Origin: Corallium rubrum
Taxonomy: Eukaryota; Cnidaria; Anthozoa; Scleralcyonacea; Coralliidae
Assembly (NCBI GenBank): GCA_964035015.1
Contig: OZ036012.1
Coordinates: 1,250,073 to 1,314,072, forward strand
Reading direction: 5' to 3'
DNA: 64,000 nucleotides
Position numbers and translations under genes: made by a program. The notes under the pieces were generated by a model. The model did no database searches and was not told the origin of the DNA. It worked only from the letters and a program-made list of their open reading frames with translations. Shown here piece after piece: positions 10,081 through 22,910 of the stretch; position 1 is the first letter of the stretch; every line of letters starts with the position of its first letter.

Positions 10081-12747
10081 ATTTGACAAGAACTTGCAGA
10101 AGCTGGACAATCTGAATAATGACAAAAATGAATGACAAGATGTTTCTTTTAAAGATCACAACACAATCTAGACAGGTTAAGAGAAGATTAATAAAACTCA
10201 ACAATCATAATTCATTTTTAAATTTATATTATACTTTCATGGAATCAATGTAATATGTCAATGTATAAAATAAATATAAATAAGAATGGTGCATGGTTTT
10301 CAACACAAAATGACACCATCAAGTAACACAGGCTCATGCACTGTAAATAAAAATACATGTATATTAAAAACTGATTCAGTGTTCAGTAAATGAAAAGAAA
10401 GTTTGAGAATTGGTTCTATTACTAAGAAGTCCATGTTTAACTGGTCTTGATTATTCAGTACATGTATTGGCCTTGGTTTGACTATTTCGCACTTTTTGAT
10501 TTCCTCACAGTGTTGTGGCATTTTCGATTCACACATCAACAATCATCTGGTGACACTTTTTAATATATTTGGGAATGTATTTAGCTTTCAGGATATCTAC
10601 ATAAAAACAAATTAAAAAGTAAAATAATTACCAGCTTCCCAGGTAAAATAACAATTCTAAGGCACATCTGAAAGCTTGTAGTTGAGTTACATGTACTCTA
10701 AAAGCCATTTCATTATCAATATTGCATTTATTATTATTTATTATTATTATTAGTCATACAGTATATTAAATTTATATACTTAGCACTGGCTGACTTTATA
10801 TTGTAGAACGTTTGTAGCAGTTGTGGTTAAATGTAGAAAATTACATACCAAACATTTTTGTCACTCTCACTGGTTCCAGTGGTACTTTGGGGTATCTTGT
10901 TTGGAAAACAATTCCACCTTCCAGTTCAGGCAACTCGACGACTATTACAGGTAATTGCACATTTTCCAAGTTAACCCTTTGGTGGTACAATTTACTGTCA
11001 CAAGATTGCCACTGTAACATAATAAAGAACACGAGCAAAGAACTCAATAAATTTTAGAAAATGATTAAAGTGTCCATGAAGTGAAAAATTTGTTGTATTT
11101 TTGCATTTTTGTTGTTTTAATAAACAGAGGAGAACCCACTGAAAATTTGAAGAAAATCTGGTATAAAATCTCTCAAAATGATCAACTCTCAAAATTTGCC
11201 GCGGTAGATCGTCCATTGTTTTTATGCATAGTTGTCCACTCAAACCCCGGGACATTTTTTCTCCATAAACGAACTAGCAAGAGCAAAATTTGAGAGTTAA
11301 GAGCGTAAAGACCATACATCAGATTTTCTGCAAATTCTCGGTCAATGTTCCTCTGTTCATTAAAACAATTCACTTCACACACACTTTCAAGGCCACAAAT
11401 TAATATTAAATGTATATATTTGGACACGCCATGGAATGAAAACATTGACTAAAGAATAAAGCAAACGCACGACAATACAGTTGAATGTAGCCAAGGGCAA
11501 GGCGGAAAGGCGGAAAAATACTAGTCTGTAATTATTGTCTTTTAATATTCATATTGGCGTAGCGCCATTCCTTGATGTGTTGCGTGCGGCGCAACATTAA
11601 CCTTGGTTATAAGTCAAATAGAAATAAATTGTTTAGCTCTATCACGCATGGCTCTGTTTAGCTCTATCACGCATGGCTCTGTTTAGCTCTATCACGCATG
11701 GATCTGTTTAGCTCTATCTCGCATGGCTCTCCGAGACGCAGACAGAGCACAAAAATAAAGTTGTTCGACAACAACGATGCGCATGAAAGGGTTATTAACC
11801 ATGAAGACTTCTCCCCTTGACGAGTAAAATCGTATGGCGTTAACTCATTCCTGTTCGAGAGCTTCCCCAGAGGTGAATAAAATCGTCTGGCGTTAGCCAG
11901 AATAAAAAACTAAAGACCGATTCGGACCGAAACGAGTTTATAAGACAGAGTAAAAGTATAAACTAAGTTGTTCGACAACAACAATGCGCATTAACGCATG
12001 AAAGGGTTAAGACCGCCAATCGGTTTTTGTGTCTTCGACGTAGAGAATCAATAATATCGCGAAATAACGTTTAAGCATTTGTTAACATTATGATCAGAAG
12101 AAAAGGAGAGTTTCGTTTGAAATATTATTTCAAATTGATTGCGCTCCGGCTTTTAGTTCGCTGCAGGAGGTAACCGAGAGCAAATAACACGATGTCTATG
12201 ATTTTATTAAATGTAAACTACGTATGGAGTCGTTAAATGTTGTAATATAAAACAAACAACGAACTTACCTTCAGAAATCTAGTTCGGCAAGTCATTTCAA
12301 ACGTTTCTCTCGATTTTGCATGGATAGTGAGCGGATTTAATTAACTGCACGGCGCGACATTCTGAACAAGAATGCAGGGTGTTGGGTGTTGGCATGTATG
12401 ACAAGTTGACAAGCGCCTGGCATCTGGAAATGCACGTGATGGTTTTATAACAAAGTTATTGGTTAGAAAAGAATAAAGCGCGGAAATCGCACATCTTCAA
12501 ATCTTATCGGATATAAAGAAATGTCAAATGCGTCAAGTGGGTCTCCGGTTGTTTTGCCCCGAAGCCAACCATTCGGCATTGCGATATTACAGTATTATAG
12601 TTATCTTATTAGTCGTCAAACAAAAGTAAATAATAACTCTACGAATAAACGAAATGGTACTACATGTATTTGAAAATCAACTGATTGTGACCTAGTGCGT
12701 AATGACTAACGCTATTATTAAGTCTTTGTTTATGCATATATTTACAT
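10081..12747. other. Unrecognised interior of the 8-kb element
   Basis: Short open frames only, none recognisable. The segment includes a four-copy 25-bp tandem at 11631-11730. It is AT-rich with no RNA genes seen. Confidence 0.4.
11631..11730. repeat. 25-bp tandem repeat, four copies
   Basis: Unit TGTTTAGCTCTATCACGCAT plus GGCTC, repeated four times with single substitutions. Confidence 0.9.
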
Positions 12748-14562
12748 TGGCAAGATCATGGCAAGATCATGGCAAGGTCTTGGCAAGATCTTGGCAAGAT
12801 CTTGGCAAGATCATGGAAAGATCTTGGCAAGAACTTGGAATTATCATATTAAAATTATATATTAAATCTTGGCAAGATCTTGGCAAGATCATGGCAAGAT
12901 CTTGGCAAGATCATGGCAAATCATGGCAAGATATTGGCAAGATCTTGGCAAGATCATGGCAAGATCTTGGCAAGATCTTGGAATTATCATATTAAAATTA
13001 TATATTAAATCTTGGCAGGATCTTGGCAAGATCATGGCAAGATCATGGCAAGATCTTGGCAAGATCATGGCAAATCATGGCAAGATATTGGCAAGATCTT
13101 GGCAAGATCATGGCAAGATCTTGGCAAGATCTTGGAATTATCATATTAAAATTATATATTAAATCTTGGCAAGATCTTGGCAAGATTATGGCAAGATCTT
13201 GGCATGATCATATTAAAACTATATAATACTTGGCAAGATCATATAAAGATCTTGGCAAGATCATTGCAATATAATGACAAGATCATAGTATATGTTATGA
13301 ACTCCTTGTAAAACTTTGCCAAGATCATAAAATTAAAATTATATATTAAATCTTGGCACGATCTTGGCAAGATCTTGGCAAGACCTTGGCAAGATCTTGG
13401 CAAAATTATATAAAAAAATCTTGGCAAGATCCTGGCAAGATCTTGGCAAGAAAATAATATTTTTGAATCTTGGCAAGGTCTTGGCAAGATCGCCAAGATC
13501 TTGGCAAGATCTTGGAATTATCATATTAAAATTATATTAAATCTTGGCAAGATCTTGGCAAGATCATGGCAAGATCTTGGCAAGATCATGGCAAGATCAT
13601 GGCAAGATCATGGCAAGATCATGGCAAGATCATGGCAAATCATGGCAAGATATTGGCAAGATCTTGGCAAGATCATATTAAAACTATATAATACTTGGCA
13701 AGATCATATAAAGATCTTGGCAAGATCATTGCAATATAATGACAAGATCATAGTATATGTTATGAACTCCTTGTAAAACTTTGCCAAGATCATAAAATTA
13801 AAATTATATATTAAATCTTGGCACGATCTTGGCAAGATCTTGGCAAGACCTTGGCAAGATCTTGGCAAAATTATATAAAAAAATCTTGGCAAGATCCTGG
13901 CAAGATCTTGGCAAGAAAATAATATTTTTGAATCTTGGCAAGGTCTTGGCAAGATCGCCAAGATCTTGGCAAGATCTTGGAATTATCATATTAAAATTAT
14001 ATTAAATCTTGGCAAGATCTTGGCAAGATCATGGCAAGATCTTGGCAAGATCATGGCAAGATCATGGCAAGATCATGGCAAGATCTTGGCAAGATCTTGG
14101 AATTATCATATTAAAATTATATATTAAATCTTGGCAAGATCTTGGCAAGATTATGGCAAGATCTTGGCATGATCATATTAAAACTATATAATAAATCTTG
14201 GCAAGATCTTGGCAAGATCATATAAAGATCTTGGCAAGATCATTGCAATATAATGACAACATCATAGTATATGTTATGAACTCCTTGTAAAACTTTGGCA
14301 AGATCATAAAATTAAAATTATATATAAAATCTTGGCAAGATCTTGGCAAGATCTTGGCTAGACCCTGGCAAGACCTTGGCAAAATTATATATAAAAATCT
14401 TGGCAAGATCGTGGCACGATCTTGCCAAGATCTTGGCAAGATCTTGGCAAGAAAATAATATTTTTGAATCTTGGCAAGGTCTTGGCAAGATCTTGGCAAG
14501 ATCTTGCAAGATCTTGGCAAGATCTTGCAAGATTTTGCAAGATCTTGCCAAGATGTTGAACC
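12748..14562. repeat. 11-bp palindromic minisatellite, block 2, with higher-order units
   Basis: The same GGCAAGATCTT unit is interspersed with an AT-rich spacer (GGAATTATCATATTAAAATT) that recurs about every 140-155 bp in the first half. A larger unit of 465 bp is duplicated almost exactly: sequence at 13239-13496 recurs at 13704-13961, with a diverged third copy from about 14218. Frames on either strand are artefacts. Confidence 0.9.
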
Positions 14563-14976
14563 TGGGCATATATTGACTATACAGGGATATGCCACTGGAA
14601 AGGGAATGGTTTTCATTTTTAGTTTGAAACAGGGTACCGGTGTAATAATTACCACACTTTTGATCTGGTGCAAGGTCTGTTCTTATATGCTGGCAGTCAT
14701 TTACTCCTTTCTTTCAGTTTGGAACAGGGTATCATTTTTAGCCATTTTGTGTGAAGCCAATTCCTTTGTCTAGAGTAAACATCATAATTTAAGGGTTCAG
14801 TGGTACACCCCTATCCTGCGTTTGAAGGAGTAGCCCTTCCCTGGGATTGAAGGCAGAGTGCATTAATAATAATAAACAGTGAACACGAAGGGTTTGCATT
14901 AATGTATTTCTAGTATTAGGAGAACATAGCCACTGACCGAGAGCAGCGGCACAAATGACCCAAATTTCTGGTAATG

Positions 14977-15205
14977 TTAATAAAAGAGTGAAAATAACTC
15001 TTTAATAAGAGTAAAAATAACTCTATACTGAGGGTGAAAACAACTCTTTACTGAGAGTGAAAATAACTCTTTAATAAGAGTGAAGATAACTCTTTAATAG
15101 TAGTGAAAATAACTCTTTAATAAGAGTTAGAATAACTCTTTACTGAGAGTGAAAATAACTCTTTACAAAGAGTGAAAATAACACTTTAATAAGAGTAAAA
15201 ATAAC
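14977..15205. repeat. Minisatellite, continuation of left foldback arm
   Basis: Same unit and orientation as 6636-6984, resuming directly after the right TIR of the 8-kb element. Confidence 0.9.
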
Positions 15206-15212
15206 TCTTTAG

Positions 15213-15755
15213 TAAAGGGTTATTTTTACTCTTATTAAAGAGTTATTTTTACTCTTAGTAAATAGTTATTTTAATTCTCAGTAAAGAGTTATTTTCACCC
15301 TTATAAAAGAGTTATTTTCACTCCGTAGTAAATAGTTATTTTTACTCTTAGTAAAGAGTTATTTTCACTCCGTAGTAAAGAGTTACTTTTACTCTTAGTA
15401 AAGAGTTATTTTTACTCTTATTAAGGGTTATTTTCACTCTTAGTAAAGAGTTATTTTCACGCTTATCAAAGAGTTGTTTTTACTCTTATCAAATAGTCAT
15501 TTTCACTCTTATTAAAGAGTTACTTTCACTCTTATTAAAGAGTTATTTTCACTCTTAGTAAAGAGTTATTTTCACTCTCAGTAAAGAGTTATTTTCACTC
15601 TTAGTAAAGAGTTATTTTCACTCTCAGTAAAGAGTTATTTTCACTCTTAGTAAAGAGTTATTTTTACCCTCAGTAGAGAGTTATTTTCACTCTTAGTAAA
15701 GAGTTATTTTCACACTCAGTAAAGAGTTATTTACACTCTTACTAAATATTTGTTT
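15213..15755. repeat. Minisatellite in inverted orientation, right foldback arm
   Basis: The units now read AGTAAAGAGTTATTTTCACTC, the reverse complement of the left arm. The arm is about 540 bp, close to the 575 bp of the two left pieces combined. Confidence 0.9.
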
Positions 15756-16066
15756 GAACTATATACAGTAGCCAATCTGACTCTAAAAATGGAGTTCGAA
15801 AACCTAAGAATCGCATTATGCTGAGTAAGTGAAAAATATCGAGGAAGTTAGTTGCCTAGCTTAACACATTTTAAATTTGTCACCTTTATCGTTTCAACTT
15901 GTTTCAGAAATCTTCTGCCCTATAGCTTACCATAAATAAACACAAAACATATACTGACGGGTCTATGCCTACTTTAGCTGGCTCTCTCGCCACATGCTAA
16001 CATTCAAATTCCCTGACGTACAACATGCAATCGATCGATTGGCGATGATCTAAATGTAACTATGTA
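15756..16066. other. Unrecognised spacer
   Basis: No gene or repeat recognised between the foldback minisatellite and the GAGT/ACTC block. Confidence 0.4.
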
Positions 16067-16079
16067 TACTGTTAATTCT

Positions 16080-17225
16080 AGGGAGTAATTTTAACTCCAC
16101 CGTAAGAGTTGAAATAACTCCCTTTCGGGGAGTAAAAAAAATAGACTATATTTCACTCCCAAACCAGAGTTAAACCTACTCCACTTCAGTTCATATTAAA
16201 ACTTTTACTCTACGAAGAGTAAATATTACTCCACTGCAGGGATAAAATATACTCCAGCAAAGGAGTACAAATATTAGAGTACTTTTTACTCCTTTATTAT
16301 TACTCCAGGAGTAACTTTAACCCCAATCTTACTACTCTGGGAGTCAATCCAACTCTCATAAAGGAGTAAAATGTACTCTTGAAAAGGAATAGACATATCG
16401 GAGTAATTATTGTATATTTACTCCTTTATTTTCACTCCAAAAAAGGAGTAAACATACCGGAGTAAGTAATGCATTTCTGGGAGTCAATACAACTCTCATA
16501 AAGGAGTAAAATGTACTTTCGAAAAGGGATAAACATAACGGAGTAATTAATGTATATTTACTCCTCAATTTTCACTCAAAAAAGGTTGTATTTTGTATTT
16601 TGTAAGGATGGAAAGGAGGGTGTATTTTTTTTCTAAATTTTTACTCCACAAGTAAGTTTAACTCAACAGAAACAAAGTTACTATCTTCACCATCCTGAAA
16701 ATTTTACTTTAATACACATTGCATCTCACGTTATGTTTGATTGAAACCAACCCCCCTTTTGGTATATTTTTGACTCCAAAATGAGAGTAACCTTCTAAAT
16801 TAGAGTAATTTTCACCCCCATGAGGAATAAAATTTACTCCACCTTTGGTATATTTTTGACTCCAAAATGAGAGTAAAATTCTAAATTAGAGTAGTTTTCA
16901 CCCCCATAAAGGAATAAAAGTTACTCCAGTTTTGGTATATTTTTTACTCCAAAATGAGAGTAAAATTAAATCAGAGTATTTTTAACCCCCATAGGAATAA
17001 AATTTACTCCACTTTTGGGTTATTTTTTACTCCAAAATGAGAGTGAAGTTTTAAACTAGAGTATTTTTTACTCCTGCAAAGGTAAATATTACTCCATTAG
17101 TGCGGTAGAAAGTACTCTAAAAATGGAGTTAAAATGATGGAGTAAAATATACTCCCAAAAAAGAGTCAACTGGTACCTTTTTTTTTTACTCCTTTTTTGG
17201 AGTAGTATCAACTCCTTAAAATTAA
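16080..17225. repeat. Left GAGT/ACTC array, about 86-bp period in part
   Basis: Degenerate repeats of GGAGTAAAATTTACTCC type. Copies starting GGTATATTTTTGACTCC occur at 16761, 16847, 16934 and about 17019. Confidence 0.8.
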
Positions 17226-18489
17226 CAGTATACTGTACCAGAGTCATCTGACATCCGACAAGGGACCAGGCATGATGCCTAAACCAGAAGGCGAAATACA
17301 ATAATACTGCGGTTTGAATGCGCAGCAATCGCTGGCAGATATTTTGCAGCTCATTGGAGGGTTCGATCGCCTCATACGACTTTCAAGCGAGCAGTGTGAC
17401 TTTGCACAGCACATGATTATATCTGTTTAAGGTAAGAACACCATAAGCTTAGATATACTAATACTTCCATAATTATATAATGAATCCCATAATAAGTCGT
17501 TAAAAATTTAAAAAAACACATGGAATTTATAACGAATATTTGAGAACAAACTACTAGTGTCGTCATTGGAAAATCATTAGAGCGATATTAACAACAGCCA
17601 CATCCGTCTTTAATTCTAATCACCAGATATCCTATAGTATAGGCAGAAATTAAAAGAAAAAAATTGTGATAAGCAAGTAGGCGAGTTCAAGGTTTATTTC
17701 GCCATCATGCAGGAGGAGGAAAACCATTGGGACGTGTGCACGCCCATGCCTATTTATCCTTGTTAAAAGCATACGAAAACTTGTGGAGCAGGAAGTATAT
17801 CTCGCCGGTTTTTGTCGGATTCGTCTTTAATCGTCGTTTGGATCACTTTCCCGTAAGCTGGAATGTTTTTTCTTTGAATTCAAATCAATATCGCTGTTAA
17901 TCAACTTGTAGAAACGCTATACTGATACGAATATTTCCTCAGCTGAAGAATGGTTGTGCTGTTGTGACTGCTGTTGCGCTGTTTTATACATTTGGTTTTT
18001 GCGTTAATTTTGCCCCACGAAGCACTCGAATCGCCAATTTCCAATATTGTTTAAATATTCACGAAGTCAACGTGTGTACCCCTTTATTGAACATTAAATC
18101 TAAATACTAAATAGTCGTGCAGTAAATTCTAATCACAGGTCACTGGCAATTTATGCTCAACTTTGGTAGCTGCTATTTTTCTGCAATATATTTATCGACG
18201 ATCTGATTACAATTTGAAATAGCTTGTGCAAAAGCTACCAGCGTTTTAAACCCGTTAGGCGTGTAGCGTTAACGTTTATGACAATGTTGCGTAGTGTATA
18301 TGCCATTTGGCAAGTCTCAGAATATCCAAAATTTGTTTACTGTTGAAATACAATTAAGTATTGTTTAAAATGTAAATTGCATGTGGCTCGCTTTTGCGAA
18401 GAGGCACATAAAATATCTAAGTTTTATGTATATATGAGACCTGAGCCAGCCCGCTAAGCCGAGATCTGACTTTGTGTGACCGGGATCAC
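17226..18489. other. Unrecognised interior sequence
   Basis: No convincing ORF, RNA gene or repeat seen. Confidence 0.4.
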
Positions 18490-18703
18490 AGGCAGCAGAG
18501 GAGTAAAATATGAGCTACACTTTATACTGAACGTCTTACCTTAAAGTTTGTCTTTGATAACTTATGGATCAATTCACATGAACCCGGATATCTGGATTGC
18601 CAAGCCGTACGAGTTGAAAATCCAAGTTTGTGGATTAACTCATCAGTTCTCAAAGGTAAGACGTTCAAAATATGTAACTCATATTTGACTCCTCTGCCCC
18701 CTG
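18490..18703. mobile_element. MITE-like element with about 50-bp imperfect TIRs
   Basis: AGAGGAGTAAAATATGAG at the left is matched by the reverse complement of the right end; both arms also share AACGTCTTACCTT. The length is about 214 bp with no coding. Confidence 0.55.
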
Positions 18704-18952
18704 TGGTAACATGCGTGCAATCACTTGAAGAGTTCCGACAGCATATTGGGCGGGAAAGGTGGACGACATGCAACAATGGAAGGGGTAAAATCTACCTACA
18801 TGTAAATATTACTGTAACACTGTTTGTAGAATTTGTTCATATTTGCATGCAACTTAACGATACTTTGCTGCACAATTGGCATTCTCATCGTAACTAGAAA
18901 AGGTATGACCAGTATACGTCAAAATGTTTCAGACTGTTTTCCAGCAAGATCA

Positions 18953-18986
18953 TCCCCCCCCCCCCCCCCCAAAAAAAAAAAAAAAA
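18953..18986. repeat. (C)n(A)n homopolymer pair
   Basis: About 17 C followed by about 17 A. Confidence 0.9.
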
Positions 18987-19209
18987 GAAGTAGAATTCAT
19001 CGTAAATATCTATGAAAAGCATAGTAGACCAAGTGGCATCATGTATGCTTTCCTTAAACAAAAAGGGAAATTTAAATTAATGGACTTGTATTTAATTTGA
19101 ATTAATTTGAATCTAAGTTCTAATAAGTATTATATTATGATAATCTGCTAATTATTAGACTATATATATAATCCAAAAAAATATTCTACTTTAGGGAGTG
19201 TTTTATATA

Positions 19210-19518
19210 GAGACGAGCCATCCCTGGTATCCAAGCTAGCCTGATTTGGTGAGATGTGAGATGATTTTTGTGTTTATGCACAAGAAGGCCATGCTACAGC
19301 TCACATATAGGCAGGCTGGCTTTCTTGTTGCACTAATTGCATAATTTATCAGTTCTGGGAAGACACAATATCTCATTGTTTTAAATAGGGGGAAAAAATG
19401 TTTTAATTTAGTGCCAGCTCGGGTAGGTGAGCCAACCCGGTCAATCATGTTTACATTGGGGAAAAACTCAGGTCTCCGGAAAGCGGGCTAGCCTGGGTAC
19501 CCAGGTTGGCTCGCCTTG
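19210..19518. mobile_element. MITE-like element with about 30-bp TIRs
   Basis: GACGAGCCATCCCTGGTA at the left pairs with GGCTAGCC...GGTTGGCTCGCC at the right. About 309 bp, non-coding. Confidence 0.5.
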
Positions 19519-19987
19519 ATATAAACACCGGCCACCTTATACGTATGAATATTTTCATTATGGCAGGATACTGAATATAGTCGTACAGAAATCAAAATAA
19601 CAACCAGATACCAGTCAAAGAAAGGCCAAAATGTAGATCTGCCCTGTCATTTGACTGGCATAGTGTTGAACATTATTTTGAGTCTTGTACATAAATATTT
19701 AACATTCAATAAATTAATAATTGTAAACACTAATTTACAAACAACAATTTTCATGCAACACAAATATATATACTCACTTGTATACATGTATATTCAGTAA
19801 GCTTGCTGTTGCATGGATAAAAAGCCACAATATGAAGGATATATACCGGTAGATCAGAACGCGTACTCTGACCACTTCAGTCATTAAATAAACATCCAGT
19901 TATTTCTGATTTGAACTGAAGAACAAATAATAAGATTAAAATTTGAAATATTAGACTTGTTAATTAATTAATTAATATAAAATTAGC

Positions 19988-20470
19988 ATTTACTCCGTTG
20001 ATAGAGTTATTTTAACTATTACTCAGGAGTTATATCAACTCTTGCAAGCAAGAGTACTTTCAACTCTAATAAGGAATTGATTTTACCAGGTTGATGGAGT
20101 TATTTTAACTATTATTCAGGAGTCATATCAACTCTTGCAGGGAGGAGTACTTTCAACTCTAATAAGGAGTTGATTTTACCTCGTAGATGGAGTTATTTTA
20201 ACTATTATTCAGGAGTTATATCAAATCTTGCAGGGAGGAGTACTTTCAACTCTAATATGGACTTGATATTACTCCGTTGATAGAGTTATTTTAACTATGC
20301 GTAGTTGAATCAACTCCGCCGTAAGAGTACATTATAGTCTATTAATTTCAACTCCACAATACTAGAATTTACTCCATTTTTGGAGTTGAAATAACTCTTC
20401 TCCATTTAACTCCTACTGGTGGAGTAGTTTTAACTCTACTGATGGACTTATTTCTACTCATTAGAATTTA
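19988..20470. repeat. Right GAGT/ACTC array with 93-bp unit
   Basis: The landmark GATRGAGTTATTTTAACTAT recurs every 93 bp (near 20001, 20094, 20187 and 20280), so about three and a half tandem copies. Confidence 0.85.
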
Positions 20471-20689
20471 CTGTGCAGCATACAGAAGTGTTATGCACAG
20501 TCTGCAAAGTGCAAAATATGTACTTGAAAGGCAGTTGTAATCAAAGCCGTTGCGAATAGAACACGCTGACAGATTCGTGGAGTGTCGTCTATAATTATTT
20601 TCGAGTCAGACATCGCTAGAAATCGATTCAAACGGCTTTTGGAAGCTTATAATATCATCGGCAGAGAACCAAACAAAGAGAAACTTAGA

Positions 20690-20872
20690 CCGACTTAGAC
20701 TGCCTTAGACTGCCTTAGAATGACTTAGACCGATTTAGGCTGACTTAGACTGACTTAGACTGACTTAGATCGACTTAGACTGACTTAGACTGACTAATTA
20801 GACTGACTTAGATCGACTTAGAGTGACTTAGACTGCGGTAGACAGATTTAGACTGCCTTAGACTGACTTCAT
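20690..20872. repeat. 10-bp minisatellite GACTTAGACT
   Basis: About 17 variant copies of a 10-bp unit, close to one DNA helical turn. Confidence 0.9.
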
Positions 20873-22910
20873 ATATTGCGGCAGTTAGATGCCAGTTTCC
20901 TGCATGAAAACAAAAACACAAGCGCGCAATGCATTAGCTGGACACTCATCCTTTAACTCAAGCGTTGGATAGCACTTTAATCGCGTCGGAACTAGACAAA
21001 AATACAAAAGCAGTCTTTATATTGTGCTCATTTCTTGAAACAATTAATACAGACTTCGTGACAACAGAATATACCGGATGTTCTTTTCTGAGGATTTGAG
21101 TACCTAACCTTGCCAAAAACGTCCCGCCTCGCTTCCCATGTAAACAGTCTTTTTATGTAGACAGCCGTTTTCTTGCTGGTTTTAGTATTCTAGAATAAGG
21201 ATGAATCATTTGAACATATCTTGAATTTTCGCCGTAAGCTTTTACCTTTGCTTCAAGGTTACCATAGGAATTAAGACATTCCTGTAATTTTAATCGGACA
21301 ATATCAAACCAGTTTGATATTTTACGGCAAAAATCGGCCGAACAAAATCGCTCTGTATTGACACCGCACACGTAACGATTTTGATCGTAAGCCCCAAATT
21401 AATTTACCGGTCGGCCAATACAGATCGACCGACTAAAATCGTAGCGTGTGCGCAATGCACACTGATGCATGGGGTGCAATTAAACGCTTTTTAGCGTCTT
21501 CGTTGAATCTCTAGAGAAGCACGAGGGCGTCTAAATCGATCGAATATTGATCTAACCAGTCTGGCTAAGCCTTTATAGTTCGATAACCTGTGGTATGCTG
21601 CTCAACAGTAGTGGAATAGTGACCGTAGTTTGAAAGTTTTAACCAAAGGCTTATTTTTCCAAAATACTGAAAATATTAATGTGCTTATAATATAGGGTTT
21701 TTTTTGGCCACACTTGCTAATACACAAACTTTACAAAAAGAGTAAGCGAATCTAAACCCATGTTCCAAGATCGATTAATAATTTCCAGGTATTGTACAGA
21801 TAAATCCCACTTAAAATGCCACTGAGCGTGTTTGAAAAAGGGTAAAAAGAAAAAGGGTAGCCAGTTTGACGGCAGCGTTATTTTGGTATGGAATAATTAA
21901 TAACAAATGAGTAGCAAGTAAAGAACCCTTTGAAACACCAGGTTATCTAATTAATGTATAACCTTTGAAGAACCGAAATTGTCATCGATGTCTTATATAA
22001 ATATATTTATTTTAAATATTATCTTTAATTATATTTGTAAGAACTTGGTGCGAGCACTTGTTTTAACAAAATCTATTGTAATGACATTTATTAATCAAAT
22101 GCGAGATGTTTTTTCAAAACAAAGTGAAGTGTGGTCACTGCTGTGCATTAGCTAATTGACACAGTTTCTATATTGATGCTCTGGAGAATCAAATGTCCTT
22201 TTAGGGAACATAAATGTTTGTTTTTTCTTGTTCTCATAACGCACAGTTCTGGACTTGGTGACATTGGCGGTGAAATATTTAAATAATATTTATCTGGCAG
22301 CCATGCAATTTACTTTTAATTATATTTTTAACTTATAACTGCTTTATTTGGCAAAACTAAAATAATATCTGTATGTCATAATAATGAACAATCTAATTGA
22401 ATAATTTTCTTTAAAATGTCAAGCCATTCACTCTGTGATTGCAAACTAACGCTCTTCGTTGGTTCGGTTGGTGTAAGAAAAATCTGGGGGACAGTATCTT
22501 TCAAAATCTGTGACTATATCTATCTTAAGAGCATTTACATAACACAATTGACCTTGCTACTATACTCGGCGACGTTTCTCACTTTGATTAAAAAAGTTCA
22601 AGTGACTCTAAGTGACACATTATATCGCCCTTATATTGCTCTTATTTTTTCTAAAATGATATCGATTACACATGAGTGATTTTTGGCAAACATCCCTTCA
22701 ACAGAACACTTCAACAGAACACTTCAACACCCCTTGCATGCACGTGTCATGGGTCTAATCACCAAACACCAACAGTATAGAAACCCAAGACATATTAGGC
22801 CTAACGAATTCTATTAAAGTCCAACGACCACTCAGTAACCAAAAAGTTATTTGAAGATCTTGGACAATGAATATTTTCCCATTTATTCTCTTTCTTTACT
22901 TTGTTTCTAC
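20873..22910. other. Unrecognised AT-rich sequence
   Basis: Only short unconvincing frames; no RNA gene, repeat array or domain recognised. Confidence 0.4.

Larger units (their letters stand above)
6985..14976. mobile_element. 8-kb element with perfect 18-bp TIRs (CATTACC family)
   Basis: The left end CATTACCAGAAATTTGGG is exactly the reverse complement of the right end at 14959-14976. It is flanked by TT on both sides and splits a minisatellite array whose period continues across the insertion. Internally 6985-7590 and about 14925-14976 match the 482-bp copy at 50275-50756. The extra 7.3 kb holds (TA)n tracts, a LINE fragment, two blocks of a palindromic minisatellite and unrecognised sequence. 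No transposase is visible, so it is probably non-autonomous. Confidence 0.65.
16067..20475. mobile_element. 4.4-kb block bounded by inverted GAGT/ACTC arrays
   Basis: The left edge ACTGTTAATTCTAGGGAG (about 16067) is matched, with a few changes, by the reverse complement of the right edge near 20475 (ACAGTAAATTCTAATGAG). Each end carries a degenerate array of GAGT...ACTC words. The interior has no recognisable gene. I infer a DNA transposon with repeat-rich subterminal regions, possibly non-autonomous. Confidence 0.45.

Noticed and set aside
9226-10115. Long open frames on both strands encoding SWQDLGKIL-type repeats
   Set aside because: They are translations of the 11-bp palindromic minisatellite; all frames give the same peptide cycle.
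11915-11940. CCGAAAC near CTAAAGA as ribozyme
   Set aside because: The first box does not fit CUGANGA and no stem I or III can be drawn.
12702-14773. Further SWQDLGKIM and LPRSCQDLAKI-type ORFs
   Set aside because: Same minisatellite, block 2; no sign of selection on a protein.
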